A program made the position numbers and the translations under genes. The notes beneath the pieces are model-generated. The model saw only the letters and a list, made by a program, of their open reading frames with translations, was not told where the DNA came from and did no database searches. Shown piece after piece: positions 8,255-16,970 of a DNA stretch of 26,722 nt. The stretch is from Clostridiales bacterium (GTDB lineage Bacteria > Bacillota > Clostridia > Christensenellales > Aristaeellaceae). Every line of letters begins with the position of its first letter. Position 1 is the stretch's first letter. The DNA lies in NCBI GenBank assembly GCA_004552515.1, contig SFOF01000007.1, positions 1-26,722 of the forward strand, given 5' to 3'.

Positions 8255-9067
8255 TCACATCTCCTCGGTCGCCTGGCCGCGCGCCAGCACGCGCTCGCCC
8301 TGCATCACGGCGGGACGAATGGTCAGATCCGGCTCCGTGCCGGGGAAGAGATCGAAATACTCGCGCGTTTCGGGCGAGTATTCCACCAGCCGCACGCCCT
8401 CGTCGTTCAGCGCGGCGACGATCTGCGGCGCGGCCTTGAGCGCGTAATTTCCATCGCCGGTATAGACCGCCTCCATGAGCATCTGGATCGGCTGGAGCAG
8501 CTCGCCGGTCACGCGCGGCGCGTCGGCGGGCAGCGCACTCTGCTCGCGGCCAATCTGCTCCAGCGCGTCGCCGATGGACGCCATCAGCCGGTCGGCCAGG
8601 CGCATCATCTCGTAGACGTTCGGGCGCGTGGCCTGCGTCACCACGGTCTGCGCCCTGCCGGCGGGCTTCAGCATGGCGCGCGCCGCCCCCGCCGCGCAGG
8701 AAATCAGCGCCAGCACGGCAGCGGCGGTCTGCCCGGCGATCATCAGCCAGGCCGTCAGCACAGCCCCCGCGCCCGCCGCCGTCCATGAAAGAATCGCGGC
8801 GAGCCTTTCGCGCCGGTCTGTCTGGCCGCCGTCCTCAATGCGCGCGTCGGCCTCCGTGACGCTCATCATGAGCAGCGCGGCGCGCTTGGCCGCGTCAAAG
8901 AGCCGGTCGGCCTCGCGGCGCGCGGCGGCGTCGGGCAGGACGACGCGCGTCTCCATGCGCACCTGCTCAAGCGCGCCCGTCAGGCAGTCGGCGGCGGCCT
9001 TCACGTCCGGGCAGGCAGTCAGCGCCCTCTCGAGCGCATCGCGGCGGCGTTCATACGCTTCCAGCAT
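8255..9067 (-). CDS. Membrane protein partnered with the Hsp70-like ATPase; possible degenerate GrpE-like tail
   Basis: I do not recognise this 270-aa protein with certainty. It has a charged helical N-terminus (1–85), two adjacent hydrophobic segments (about 88–112 and 114–133), and a C-terminal soluble part of about 135 residues. The end of that part, FDLFPGTEP…TIRPAVMQGERVLARGQAT, recalls the closing strands of the GrpE beta domain (a conserved RPA near the C-terminus). Because the next gene is an Hsp70-like ATPase, a membrane-bound nucleotide-exchange or docking role is possible (inference only). GGGAGG is 7 nt before the ATG. It lies 175 bp after recO and 145 bp before the ATPase gene, all on one strand. 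Confidence 0.6.
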   Translation of the reverse strand: MLEAYERRRDALERALTACPDVKAAADCLTGALEQVRMETRVVLPDAAARREADRLFDAAKRAALLMMSVTEADARIEDGGQTDRRERLAAILSWTAAGAGAVLTAWLMIAGQTAAAVLALISCAAGAARAMLKPAGRAQTVVTQATRPNVYEMMRLADRLMASIGDALEQIGREQSALPADAPRVTGELLQPIQMLMEAVYTGDGNYALKAAPQIVAALNDEGVRLVEYSPETREYFDLFPGTEPDLTIRPAVMQGERVLARGQATEEM

Positions 9068-9242
9068 CGTTTATCCTCCCTGTCATACACATAAAACGCA
9101 AAAATACAGTCAATCCCAGCGCAAAAAGCGCCGCGCTCAACTCCGGGACGCGCCAACGACTGTCTCAACAGGAACAGCTCACCGTAAAGGAACAGGCCGA
9201 AGCCCGCCCCGTCTCAACGCGCCCATACGCGGCGCGCGATAA

Positions 9243-9965
9243 TCAGGGCAGCTCCGGCCAGTCGATTTTGATGCGCCGATCAATGCGCCGCGCGACGAAG
9301 GGCCGGTACAGCCGCGCCGCCTCGGGCCAGTCGGGGTGACCGTCCAGCTTGGGGATCACGTTGTAGTCGGTCATGGGGGCGCGCAGTATGATGCGCCGCG
9401 CGCCGTTCGAGATGGGCGGCGCGTCCGAGGAACAGTTCAGGCAGACCACACCGCCGTGTTCCGCGTCGAAGCGCGCGGGGCCGTCCACGGGCCGCCCGCA
9501 GATCAGGCAGCGATCCATCTGCGGCCGGTATCCCATCAGCGGCATATAGCGCATTTCAAAGCAGGCGGTCAGCAGCGCGGCGGGCAGCTCCGAATAGCTC
9601 AGATGCGCCAGCGCCTTGAGCAGCAGAAAGAAAATATCCGGCGCGGCCTGACCGGGCAGAGCTGCCGCGTCGGCCAGGCTGAGATAGTACATTCCGTGCA
9701 TCAGCCGGTCGTAATCCAGGCGCAGATCGTAATAGCTGTCCCTGATCTCGCACTGCGTGACGGAATGGCGCTCGCCGGACGCGTTGATCGTATACTGTCC
9801 GGCGCAGAACAGCTCGCTCGCCCCGACGAGCGCCGATCGCGGGCGGCGGCATCCGCGGGCAATGGCGTCGATGCGGCCGTATTCGGGCGAAAACAGCGTC
9901 AGCATCCGGTCATAGTCGCGATAGTCGGCGTGCCGCAGCACGATGGCGTCGGTCGTATAGAGCAT
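9243..9965 (-). CDS. recO: DNA repair protein RecO
   Basis: The 240-aa protein has the RecO layout. An N-terminal OB-fold (TTDAIVLRHADYRDYDRMLTLFSPEYG) is followed by a helical middle and a zinc site of two Cys pairs, CLIC (153–156) and CLNC (175–178). RecO anneals SSB-coated DNA and loads RecA together with RecR in the RecFOR pathway. GAGGAG, inside the last codons of era, is 9 nt before the ATG, and only 6 nt separate the genes, so era–recO is surely one operon as in many Firmicutes. Confidence 0.95.
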   Translation of the reverse strand: MLYTTDAIVLRHADYRDYDRMLTLFSPEYGRIDAIARGCRRPRSALVGASELFCAGQYTINASGERHSVTQCEIRDSYYDLRLDYDRLMHGMYYLSLADAAALPGQAAPDIFFLLLKALAHLSYSELPAALLTACFEMRYMPLMGYRPQMDRCLICGRPVDGPARFDAEHGGVVCLNCSSDAPPISNGARRIILRAPMTDYNVIPKLDGHPDWPEAARLYRPFVARRIDRRIKIDWPELP

Positions 9966-9971
9966 AGGCCG

Positions 9972-10862
9972 TTACTCCTCGTAGCCGGTGGCGCGCAGAT
10001 CACTCTCGCGGTTGCGCCAGTCCTCGCGCACCTTGACCCAGAGCTTGAGCATCACGCGCGTGCCCATCATGCGCTCGATGTCCGCGCGCGCCTGAGAGCC
10101 GATGTCGTGCAGCATCCGTCCCTGCTTGCCGATGATGATCGCCTTGTGCGAGGCGCGCTCGCAGTAAATGTTGGCGTGGATCTCGGTCAGGCTGTCGGAC
10201 AGCTTTGTGATGGCCAGCATTTCCACGCCGATGCCATGCGGAATTTCCTCGCGCAGAAGGCGCAGCGCCTTTTCACGGATGATTTCGGCGCAGATCAGGC
10301 GCTCGGGCTGGTCGGTGATCATGTCGTCCGGGAAATATTTCGGCCCCTCGGGCATGGCCGCGGCGAGATAGTCGCGCAGCATATCCATGTTGTCGCCGCG
10401 CGCCGCCGATATGGTCACGATCTGGTCGAAGCCCAGACCCTTGAGCGTCTCCAGCTGCGGCATCAGCTTTTCGGGCGTTACGATGTCGATCTTATTGACG
10501 GCCAGAAAGCGCGGGCAGTTCATTTTCAGCACGTCCTCCATCACCGCCCGGTCGCCCGCGCCGATGTGCTGCGCGTCCACGACGCACAACACCGCGTCCA
10601 CGCCCTCGCGCGCGTCGCTGGCCTGCTTCATCATGAACTCGCCCAGCTTGGTGCGCGGCTTGTGCAGGCCGGGGGTGTCCACAAACACCAGCTGCCAGTC
10701 GGGCGCGGTGGCCACGCCGAGGATCTTGTTGCGGGTGGTCTGCGGCTTGTTGGACACGATGGCGACCTTCTCGCCCACGAAATAGTTCATGATGCTCGAT
10801 TTGCCCACGTTGGGACGGCCGATGATCGCCACGAAGCCCGAATGAAACGCCTTGTTCTGCAT
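9972..10862 (-). CDS. era: GTPase Era
   Basis: Era is an essential ribosome-associated GTPase that binds the 3' end of 16S rRNA during 30S maturation. Motifs for the 296-aa form are G1 GRPNVGKS (15–22), the QTTR effector area, G3 DTPG (62–65), G4 NKID (123–126) and a C-terminal KH domain with IIIGKQGRMLHDIG. The ATG at 10862 is chosen because GGAAGGA lies 7 nt upstream; the in-frame ATG at 10883 has no binding site and would add seven residues not usual in the family. It is followed closely by recO. The 446 bp upstream hold no clear gene, and a weak promoter candidate lies at 11017–11045. Confidence 0.97.
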   Translation of the reverse strand: MQNKAFHSGFVAIIGRPNVGKSSIMNYFVGEKVAIVSNKPQTTRNKILGVATAPDWQLVFVDTPGLHKPRTKLGEFMMKQASDAREGVDAVLCVVDAQHIGAGDRAVMEDVLKMNCPRFLAVNKIDIVTPEKLMPQLETLKGLGFDQIVTISAARGDNMDMLRDYLAAAMPEGPKYFPDDMITDQPERLICAEIIREKALRLLREEIPHGIGVEMLAITKLSDSLTEIHANIYCERASHKAIIIGKQGRMLHDIGSQARADIERMMGTRVMLKLWVKVREDWRNRESDLRATGYEE

Positions 10863-11308
10863 ATGTATATCCTTCCCTTTCATCGCGCACCGGCTTCCGG
10901 CAGTGCGTCAGTCATGATCTCTTCCGGGCAAGCGGAGCATAAGCTGCTCCCGTGCGGGCAAAAGCGCGTCCCCGGCGGCGCGTCCGCAAAACGCCGCCTG
11001 CGCGCAGGGGATCGTGATAATAAACGAACTCGAATAAATTCGAAAGCGAGACGGCTAAATCCGCCGCTTCCGGCGCGCGTCTCAAAAAGACACGCCGCAA
11101 GCCTGACCGGACTTTTCATCATCTCAAGACCGAAAGCCCCAGCCTCAGCGGCGCAAACCTTCAATCCGAAGCGGATGAAAAACGCCTCCCCTCGCATCCC
11201 GAGAAGTTTCAGGCCCGCTCTTTTCCCGCCGAAAACAGCCGAAATCACAGCGCATGAACGCGAACGGCCCGCCTCCAGTCCGGCGGCGCAAAGTTCCGCC
11301 CCGCGCCC
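10863..11308. other. 446-bp gap inside the core operon, no convincing gene
   Basis: In related genomes this position between ybeY and era often holds dgkA and cdd; here cdd is fused to ybeY and no dgkA-like sequence is visible. A minus-strand open frame (11248–10880) overlaps the start of era, but it has Arg/Pro-rich composition and no recognisable domain, so it is not called. The middle is unusually AT-rich around 11011–11045 and contains the inverted repeat CGAAT/ATTCG and a candidate promoter. Confidence 0.6.
11017..11045 (-). promoter_or_regulatory. Weak candidate promoter for era–recO
   Basis: On the minus strand, TATTAT (11022–11017) lies 17 bp after TTTCGA (11045–11040), in the only AT-rich patch of the gap. 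Only the -10 box is good. Confidence 0.3.
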
Positions 11309-12202
11309 TCAAATCGTCAGATCCTCCGGCCCGAACGAGCGGGGCAGCAGCTCCTCGAGCGTCGCCGTTTCAAACGCGCCGCCCCTCTGGCCCACGATGA
11401 CGCGCAGATCGCCCGCGGCGAACTCGCGCAGCACCTGACGGCAGATGCCGCACGGCCAGGCGGGCTTTTCGTCGCCCGCGATGGCGATGGCGGTAAAGCG
11501 GCGCGCGCCCTCGGACACGGCCTTCGACACGGCGCACCGCTCGGCGCAGATGGTCGCGCCCAGAGACGCGTTTTCGATATTGCAGCCGGTGAACACGCGG
11601 CCGTCCTCCGCCTGAAGGCACGCCCCCACGCGGAAATGCGAATAGGGCGCATAGGCCGAATCGAGCATTTTGCAGGCCGCGTCGAACAGCGCCTGATCGT
11701 CGTAGGCCGCGTCCTCGCGCGTCAGCCCCAGCTCCCGCATGGCGCGATCCTCCATGGCGCGCATTTTCGCCTTGTCGGAATCGGTCATGTGGTCGTAGCC
11801 GCACAGGTGCAGCATGGCGTGCGCCGTAAGATAGCCCAGCTCGCGCGCCAGAGAGTGGCCGAACTCCTGCGCCTGAGCGCGCGCGCGGTCGATCGAAATC
11901 ACAATGTCGCCCAGGAAGCACAATCCGCTGTCCGGATCGTACTCGCGGCGGATAAGAGCGGCGCTGCCTCGCGCCGTCTCGCCCGGGCGATAGCGCACGC
12001 TGGGGAAGGACAATACGTCGGTCGGCCTGTCCACGCCGCGCTGTTCGCGGTTGATTTCATGGATGGTTTCGTCGTCCACGACGCGCACATACGCCCCCAC
12101 GTTTTCCACGCCCTCCAGACGGCACACGGCCTGAGCCGCGCGCTCCATGAGATCGGGCGCGGAGGCGGGCATATCGCTGATGCAGCATTCAATGTCAAGC
12201 AT
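11309..12202 (-). CDS. Fused endoribonuclease YbeY – cytidine deaminase
   Basis: One 297-aa frame joins two usually separate proteins. Residues 1–~160 are YbeY, a metal-dependent RNase for 16S rRNA 3'-end maturation and quality control, with the zinc motif HAMLHLCGYDH (His128, His132, His138). Residues ~165–297 are a homotetrameric-type cytidine deaminase for pyrimidine salvage: YAPYSHFRVGA, GCNIENAS, CAERC with zinc ligand Cys219 and catalytic Glu221, and PCGICRQ with Cys251 and Cys254. Both active sites look intact. Start and stop overlap with pgpH by 8 nt, so translation is probably coupled. The link region (TREDAAYDDQALFD) is short and shows no frameshift trace. Confidence 0.95.
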   Translation of the reverse strand: MLDIECCISDMPASAPDLMERAAQAVCRLEGVENVGAYVRVVDDETIHEINREQRGVDRPTDVLSFPSVRYRPGETARGSAALIRREYDPDSGLCFLGDIVISIDRARAQAQEFGHSLARELGYLTAHAMLHLCGYDHMTDSDKAKMRAMEDRAMRELGLTREDAAYDDQALFDAACKMLDSAYAPYSHFRVGACLQAEDGRVFTGCNIENASLGATICAERCAVSKAVSEGARRFTAIAIAGDEKPAWPCGICRQVLREFAAGDLRVIVGQRGGAFETATLEELLPRSFGPEDLTI

Positions 12203-14342
12203 TCTGCTTTTCTCCTTCTTCCGCAGAAGCAGCGAGCGCCTTACTGTGCTTCTTGGGCGGAATCACCAGATCGGGATATTCTATGCGCTGATGGAACACG
12301 CCGCCCAGCACGGTGACGAACGCCCTCGTGGCGCGCTCGACGTCCTTGAGCGTAATGGGCGCGTCGTTGAGCTGCCCATCGTCCATCTTGCCGCGGATCA
12401 GCTTGCGGATGAGCTTTTCCAGCCCCTCGGCGCTGCGGTCGGACGCAGTGCGGGCGGCCGCCTCAATGGTGTCGGCCAGCATGACGATGGCGGCTTCCTT
12501 TGTCTGCGGCTTGGGGCCGGGATAGCGGAAATCGTCGATGTCCACGTTCTCCGCGCCGTTCTGCTCCACGCAGCGGCCATAGAAATACATGACCGGCGTA
12601 TCGCCGTGATGCTGGGCGATGATGTCCAGTATCGGCTGGGGCATACGGTACTTTTCGGCCAGCAGCACGCCGTCGGTCGGGTGCGCGGTCAGGATCGCCG
12701 CGCTCACCAGCGGGTCTGTGCGGTCGTGCGGATTGTCGCCGATCTGGTTTTCCTTAAAGTAGAGCGGGCGCTTGAGCTTGCCCACGTCGTGATAATACGC
12801 GCCCACGCGCGCCAGCAGGCCGTTCGCGCCGATCGCGTCGGCCGCGGCCTCGGCAAGGTTGGCCACGATGATCGAATGATGATAGGTGCCGGACGCCTCC
12901 AGAATCATGCGCCGGATGAGCGGATGATTGGGGTTACTCAGCTCCATCAGCTTGGCCGGCGTGACCAGATTGAATATCCACTCGAGCGCCGGCTGTATGC
13001 CGATGCTCAACACGCCCGACAGAATACCGCTGCCGCCCGACCAGGCCGCCCAGACCAGCACCTTGCCCGTATCCACCTCGGTGATCAGCCCCAGCGCCAG
13101 CGTCGTGAGCACGTTGACCGCGCAGGCGAGCAGGCCGGCGAGCAGCATGAACACGCGCTGCGTCTTGCCGTGAATGACGGCCACGCACAGCGAGCCGGAA
13201 ATCACGCCGGCGATCATGACGATGATCATCGAGGAGGAAAGCGAACCGCTCACGCCCGAGCTGATGATGCCGCACAGCACGGCGAGCACCACGTTCACCA
13301 CCAGCGCCAGCCGCGTCCTGAGCAGCGCGGCGGTCAGCATCACGCCGATGGCCACGGGCATCAGGAACGGATTGAGCGCCTGAACGAGCGTGCTGAGGCC
13401 GCAGGTTGTCAGCATGATGACCGCCAGCAGCGCCATGCGCCCCGCGTCCTTCAGCATGTCCCTTTCATAAATGGCCAGATAGACCACGATCGTGGACAGC
13501 AGCAGCAGCACTAAAAGCCCCACGCCCACATACATCAGCACGTCGATCGAATGATTGCCGGCCAGCATCCCCAGGCTGTCCAGCATGGCGATCTGCGCGC
13601 GGGTGATGATCTCGCCCGACTTGACGATGTTGCGCCCCTTCAGATAGACGATCGGCTCCACGGAATCGATGGCCTTCTGGCGGTTGGTTTCGGTGGTCGC
13701 TTCGTCCAGCAGCATGTTGGCCTGCATCACGGAGGAAGCCACGCGGCTGCACAGATCGACCAGCTCCGCGGAGTAGGTCTCGCGCGCCGTCAGCTCGCGC
13801 TCCAGCTTGCTGACCGCCTCGTCCTCGCCGCCCTGCGCGATCTTCGCCGTGAGCAGCTCGTCCACGACGGCGATCACGTCGCTTTCAAGCGTGTTAAAAT
13901 CGTCGTCCGAAAGGCCGCGGATCAGCGCGATGTCCTCGGCGGTCAGATCGGCGCCCAGCAGCATCTGCCGCGCGCGGGTGAGCGTGGCCGCGTCCACGGC
14001 GCCGTCCGATCCCAGATCCCAGCCGCGGATCTGATTGAGCGCGTCGAAATCGCCCCTGAGACTCTCCAGCACCGCCGGCTGAACCGTCTCGTCCAGCGTA
14101 TAGTTGACCGGCACGGCCGCCACGGCCTCGTCGATCATCTGCTGCGTGGTTACGCTGTCCACAACGTCCTTGCTGGCCGTTACGGTGATCGGCGACACCT
14201 GTCCGGCCACCAGATCATATCTCTCCGGCGTAAACACCGCAAAGAGCATGGCCAGAAGCGCCGCGTAGGTCGCCAGCCCGATCAGCGCGATCAGAAGCCG
14301 GCTGCCCCGCCTGCGCCGAAGGCCCTGACGTACTTTCATCAT
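12195..14342 (-). CDS. pgpH: 7TM-HD family cyclic-di-AMP phosphodiesterase PgpH
   Basis: The 715-aa membrane protein has the 7TMR-HD layout. There is one transmembrane helix at about 16–38 and an extracellular 7TMR-HDED domain (~45–260). Seven membrane helices follow (~265–455), then a cytoplasmic HD domain with GTYHHS (His488/489) and YYHDVGK (His518, Asp519), and KENQIG near 530. Enzymes of this type hydrolyse c-di-AMP to pApA, affecting osmolyte and cell-wall homeostasis. GGGAGGGA, inside the last codons of phoH, lies 9 nt before the first of two tandem ATGs (14342 and 14339). Only 3 nt separate it from phoH, and it overlaps ybeY–cdd by 8 nt. Confidence 0.95.
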   Translation of the reverse strand: MMKVRQGLRRRRGSRLLIALIGLATYAALLAMLFAVFTPERYDLVAGQVSPITVTASKDVVDSVTTQQMIDEAVAAVPVNYTLDETVQPAVLESLRGDFDALNQIRGWDLGSDGAVDAATLTRARQMLLGADLTAEDIALIRGLSDDDFNTLESDVIAVVDELLTAKIAQGGEDEAVSKLERELTARETYSAELVDLCSRVASSVMQANMLLDEATTETNRQKAIDSVEPIVYLKGRNIVKSGEIITRAQIAMLDSLGMLAGNHSIDVLMYVGVGLLVLLLLSTIVVYLAIYERDMLKDAGRMALLAVIMLTTCGLSTLVQALNPFLMPVAIGVMLTAALLRTRLALVVNVVLAVLCGIISSGVSGSLSSSMIIVMIAGVISGSLCVAVIHGKTQRVFMLLAGLLACAVNVLTTLALGLITEVDTGKVLVWAAWSGGSGILSGVLSIGIQPALEWIFNLVTPAKLMELSNPNHPLIRRMILEASGTYHHSIIVANLAEAAADAIGANGLLARVGAYYHDVGKLKRPLYFKENQIGDNPHDRTDPLVSAAILTAHPTDGVLLAEKYRMPQPILDIIAQHHGDTPVMYFYGRCVEQNGAENVDIDDFRYPGPKPQTKEAAIVMLADTIEAAARTASDRSAEGLEKLIRKLIRGKMDDGQLNDAPITLKDVERATRAFVTVLGGVFHQRIEYPDLVIPPKKHSKALAASAEEGEKQNA

Positions 14343-14345
14343 GGT

Positions 14346-15344
14346 TTATCGTCCCTCCCGGCGATATTCGCTCTGCTTATCGTGCTTTTCGTATGCCTTG
14401 ACGATGGCCTGAACCAGCTCGTGACGCACGACGTCGCGGTGGCTCAGGCGCACCATGCCGATGTCCTCCACGCCCTTTAAGACCTCCAGCGCCTCGACCA
14501 GGCCGCTTTTCCTGCCCGCGGGCAGGTCGATCTGGGTCACGTCGCCGGTGATGATCATCTTCGAGCCCATGCCCATGCGGGTCAGGAACATCTTCATCTG
14601 CTCGGAGGTGGTGTTCTGCGCCTCGTCGAGTATGATGAACGCGTCGTTGAGCGTACGGCCGCGCATATAGGCCAGCGGGGCCACCTCGACGGCGCCGCGC
14701 TCGAGCAAACGCTGATAGGACTCCGCGCCCATCATATCGTTCAGCGCGTCGTAGAGCGGACGCAGATAGGGATCGACCTTCTGCTGAAGATCGCCCGGCA
14801 GAAAGCCCAGCTTCTCGCCCGCCTCAACCGCGGGGCGCGTGAGAATGATGCGCTCCACGTCCTTGTTTTTGAGCGCCACGACCGCCATGGCGATGGCCAG
14901 ATAGGTCTTGCCCGTGCCGGCAGGACCCACGGCAAAGGTGCAGGTGTTGGCCTTGATGGCCTCGACATACTGCTTCTGCCCCAGTGTCTTGCACTTGACC
15001 TGACGCCCTCGGTAGGTGATGGCGATCACGTCGCGCATGATCTCGTCGATGCGGTCGGCGTTGCCCTCGCCCGCCAGCTCCACGGCGTAGCGGATGCGCG
15101 TCTTGTCGATGCTCTCGCCCCGCGCAACGATGCCCAAAAGCCGCTCCAGCACGGCGCGCGCCTGCCGCACCTTCTCCTCCTCGCCCGAAAGCGTGATCTC
15201 GTTGCCGTGCGCGAAGATCTCCACGTTCAGCTCGCGCCGGATCGTCTCCACGTTCTCGTCGCGCACGCCGAAGAGCGCCATGAGCTGATCCACGCCGTCC
15301 ACGACCATAACGTCCTTATACTGATTTGCGAATTGACTGTCCAC
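14346..15344 (-). CDS. phoH: PhoH family ATPase (YbeZ-like)
   Basis: The 332-aa P-loop protein has Walker A GPAGTGKT (140–147) and Walker B IILDEAQN with DEAQN at 240–244. A small N-terminal KH-like region (~25–75) precedes the ATPase. PhoH/YbeZ proteins are RNA-linked ATPases that work with YbeY in ribosome maturation, which fits the ybeY gene two positions downstream. It starts with GTG at 15344; GGAAGGA is 9 nt upstream. It is separated from yqfD by 77 bp holding a 6-bp hairpin (15399–15404 with 15412–15417). Confidence 0.95.
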   Translation of the reverse strand: MDSQFANQYKDVMVVDGVDQLMALFGVRDENVETIRRELNVEIFAHGNEITLSGEEEKVRQARAVLERLLGIVARGESIDKTRIRYAVELAGEGNADRIDEIMRDVIAITYRGRQVKCKTLGQKQYVEAIKANTCTFAVGPAGTGKTYLAIAMAVVALKNKDVERIILTRPAVEAGEKLGFLPGDLQQKVDPYLRPLYDALNDMMGAESYQRLLERGAVEVAPLAYMRGRTLNDAFIILDEAQNTTSEQMKMFLTRMGMGSKMIITGDVTQIDLPAGRKSGLVEALEVLKGVEDIGMVRLSHRDVVRHELVQAIVKAYEKHDKQSEYRREGR

Positions 15345-15421
15345 TCTCTTAGTTCCTTCCTGCGCCGGACGCCCGAACGCCTGCGTTCATTGATGCCCGC
15401 GGCGTAAATCGCGCCGCCCTC

Positions 15422-16615
15422 TTAATTATTGCTTCTATCGTTTGAAGGGCTCGTCTCGCGCCGCAGCGTCTCCGCGTCCGCGGCGATGTTCATCTCGGCC
15501 TCCACAACGGCCTCAACGCGCATTTCGCCCTCCGCCGCCGTCGTCTCCGTCCAGAACGCGCGCTCCCTCGCGCCCTCCGGCAGGAGAGCCCGCGCGCGGG
15601 CAAGCGCCGTTTCGGTCAGCGTTTTCTCGAGCGCCGCTTTGTCGGCCTCGACGCGCCGGCTTTCCGTTTCATAAAAGATATTCCGCTCGATCATCAGCGG
15701 CAGATACAGCCCGCCCACCGGCAGAAGCTGCGTCTCCTCCTCCTGAGAGGGAAAGCCCTCCGCGCGCTTCAAATCCAGCGCCCAGCGAAACAGCCGCAGC
15801 GCCGAGCCGCTCTCCGCGCGCCCCGTGCGCCGCACGACCGTTTCCGCCAGCGGCGCGCTTTCCGCGTCCGTCAGCCACACGCGGCCGATCACCGCGCCCG
15901 CCGCCCGTATGCGCCGCGTTTCCTCAAGCGACACGCGCTCCTCGCCGCGGATGAGCATCTGTCCGGCGCGCACCGTGTCGCCCGGCTCGACGCAGGCCCT
16001 GCCCGCCAGCGGCTCGACCGACAGCACCACGGCGTCCCGCAGCGCGTAGAGACTGCGCGCGTCCGAAACGTCGTACACCGCGGGCGCTTCGTGCGCCAGC
16101 CGGTATTCGACCGTCAGCGTCACGCCGCGCTTTCTCACGCCCGCGTAGGAAAGCGCGTCGAAGCGGCTGAGCAGCGCGTTCGAAATGAGCGCGGCGTCTA
16201 TATCGCCGCTTTTTGCCGAGACATACGCGCCCAGCGCGTTCACCGTCTCGACGATGCGCGCTTCCTCGTCCGGCGGCAGGCTCTCGCCCAGCGGCCGCAC
16301 GCCGATCAGCCACACCCGCGCCGTGAAGAAATACACGCACGCGGCGGCCAGAACCGCCGACACGGCCAGCGTCCAGCGCGCGCGGATCCTCGCCAGCGCC
16401 GAGCGCCAGCCCGAGCGTGAAAGGATCTCGGCGCTCAGGCCGTATTCCTCAGCCAGCGCGCAGACCAGCCTTGCGCCCGAGGTCGATGTGACGACGCGCA
16501 GGCTCCGCGCGTCCTGCCGCTCGATGCGCTCGAACGCCGCCCCCTGCGCCCGGGCGCGCTCGATCAGCCGCTCGGTCATGCGGCCCGTCAGGCACAGGCG
16601 CACGCGGTCAGTCAT
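15422..16615 (-). CDS. yqfD: Sporulation protein YqfD
   Basis: The 397-aa protein is one-pass membrane-bound: a soluble N-terminal part, a hydrophobic segment near 80–100 (WTLAVSAVLAAACVYFF), and a large C-terminal part. RVWLIGVRPLG right after the membrane segment and the later PGDTVRAGQMLIRGE are as expected for YqfD. In Bacillus the gene is a mother-cell sporulation gene of unclear biochemical role. It overlaps yqfC by 8 nt and precedes phoH, the standard Firmicutes order. It is more Ala/Arg-rich than Bacillus homologues, in line with high GC. Confidence 0.9.
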   Translation of the reverse strand: MTDRVRLCLTGRMTERLIERARAQGAAFERIERQDARSLRVVTSTSGARLVCALAEEYGLSAEILSRSGWRSALARIRARWTLAVSAVLAAACVYFFTARVWLIGVRPLGESLPPDEEARIVETVNALGAYVSAKSGDIDAALISNALLSRFDALSYAGVRKRGVTLTVEYRLAHEAPAVYDVSDARSLYALRDAVVLSVEPLAGRACVEPGDTVRAGQMLIRGEERVSLEETRRIRAAGAVIGRVWLTDAESAPLAETVVRRTGRAESGSALRLFRWALDLKRAEGFPSQEEETQLLPVGGLYLPLMIERNIFYETESRRVEADKAALEKTLTETALARARALLPEGARERAFWTETTAAEGEMRVEAVVEAEMNIAADAETLRRETSPSNDRSNN

Positions 16616-16886
16616 GCGCGCTCCCTCCCGGCAGCTCGATCGCGGCGATCTCGCCCACGATGCGCAGGCTGTCCGGCCGCACGTCGGCCAGCGCCAGACG
16701 CGTCCCCGAAACGGAGATCAGGCCGTCCCGCACGGCCAGGCGGACGCGCGATTCGCTCACCTCGGCGATCGCGCGGCAGTTTTCGGCCAGAATTTCGCGA
16801 CTGCCCAGCACAGTCAGCCGCGCCAGACCGCCCGCCGCGTCCTCGGGCAGCGACAGCGCCGCCAGCACAGGCCGCTTTCCGCTCAT
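16608..16886 (-). CDS. yqfC: Sporulation protein YqfC (YabP/YqfC family)
   Basis: The 92-aa protein carries the YabP/YqfC pattern: LTVLGSREILAENCRAIAEV, then VRLAVRDGLISVSGTRLAL and a final VGEIAAIEL strand. The family is a small beta-rich sporulation module always near yqfD. The ATG at 16886 has AGAGG 8 nt upstream; the in-frame GTG at 16895 would overlap that site. It is the first gene of the yqfC–yqfD–phoH–pgpH–ybeY/cdd unit. Confidence 0.88.
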   Translation of the reverse strand: MSGKRPVLAALSLPEDAAGGLARLTVLGSREILAENCRAIAEVSESRVRLAVRDGLISVSGTRLALADVRPDSLRIVGEIAAIELPGGSAHD

Positions 16887-16970
16887 CGGCTCCACCTCTT
16901 CTCGAATCCACTTCAGAGCAAGGATATGAGCCGCCGCCGCGCGATTATTCAGCGAAAAGTCCCCATGCGT

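Noticed and set aside
9082..9113. Promoter for the membrane-partner gene (TTGACT at 9113–9108, minus strand)
   Set aside because: The only -10-like sequences are poor at 17 bp (GTGTAT) or 20 bp away (TATGAC), and the start would fall on the ribosome binding site.
10880..11248. 122-codon minus-strand frame between ybeY–cdd and era
   Set aside because: It overlaps the era start, is rich in Arg and Pro, and has no recognisable domain; no DgkA-like helices were found.
9336..11438. About 700-codon plus-strand open frame across recO, era and the gap
   Set aside because: It runs antisense to recO and era, which are certain; it has no ribosome site and no domain.
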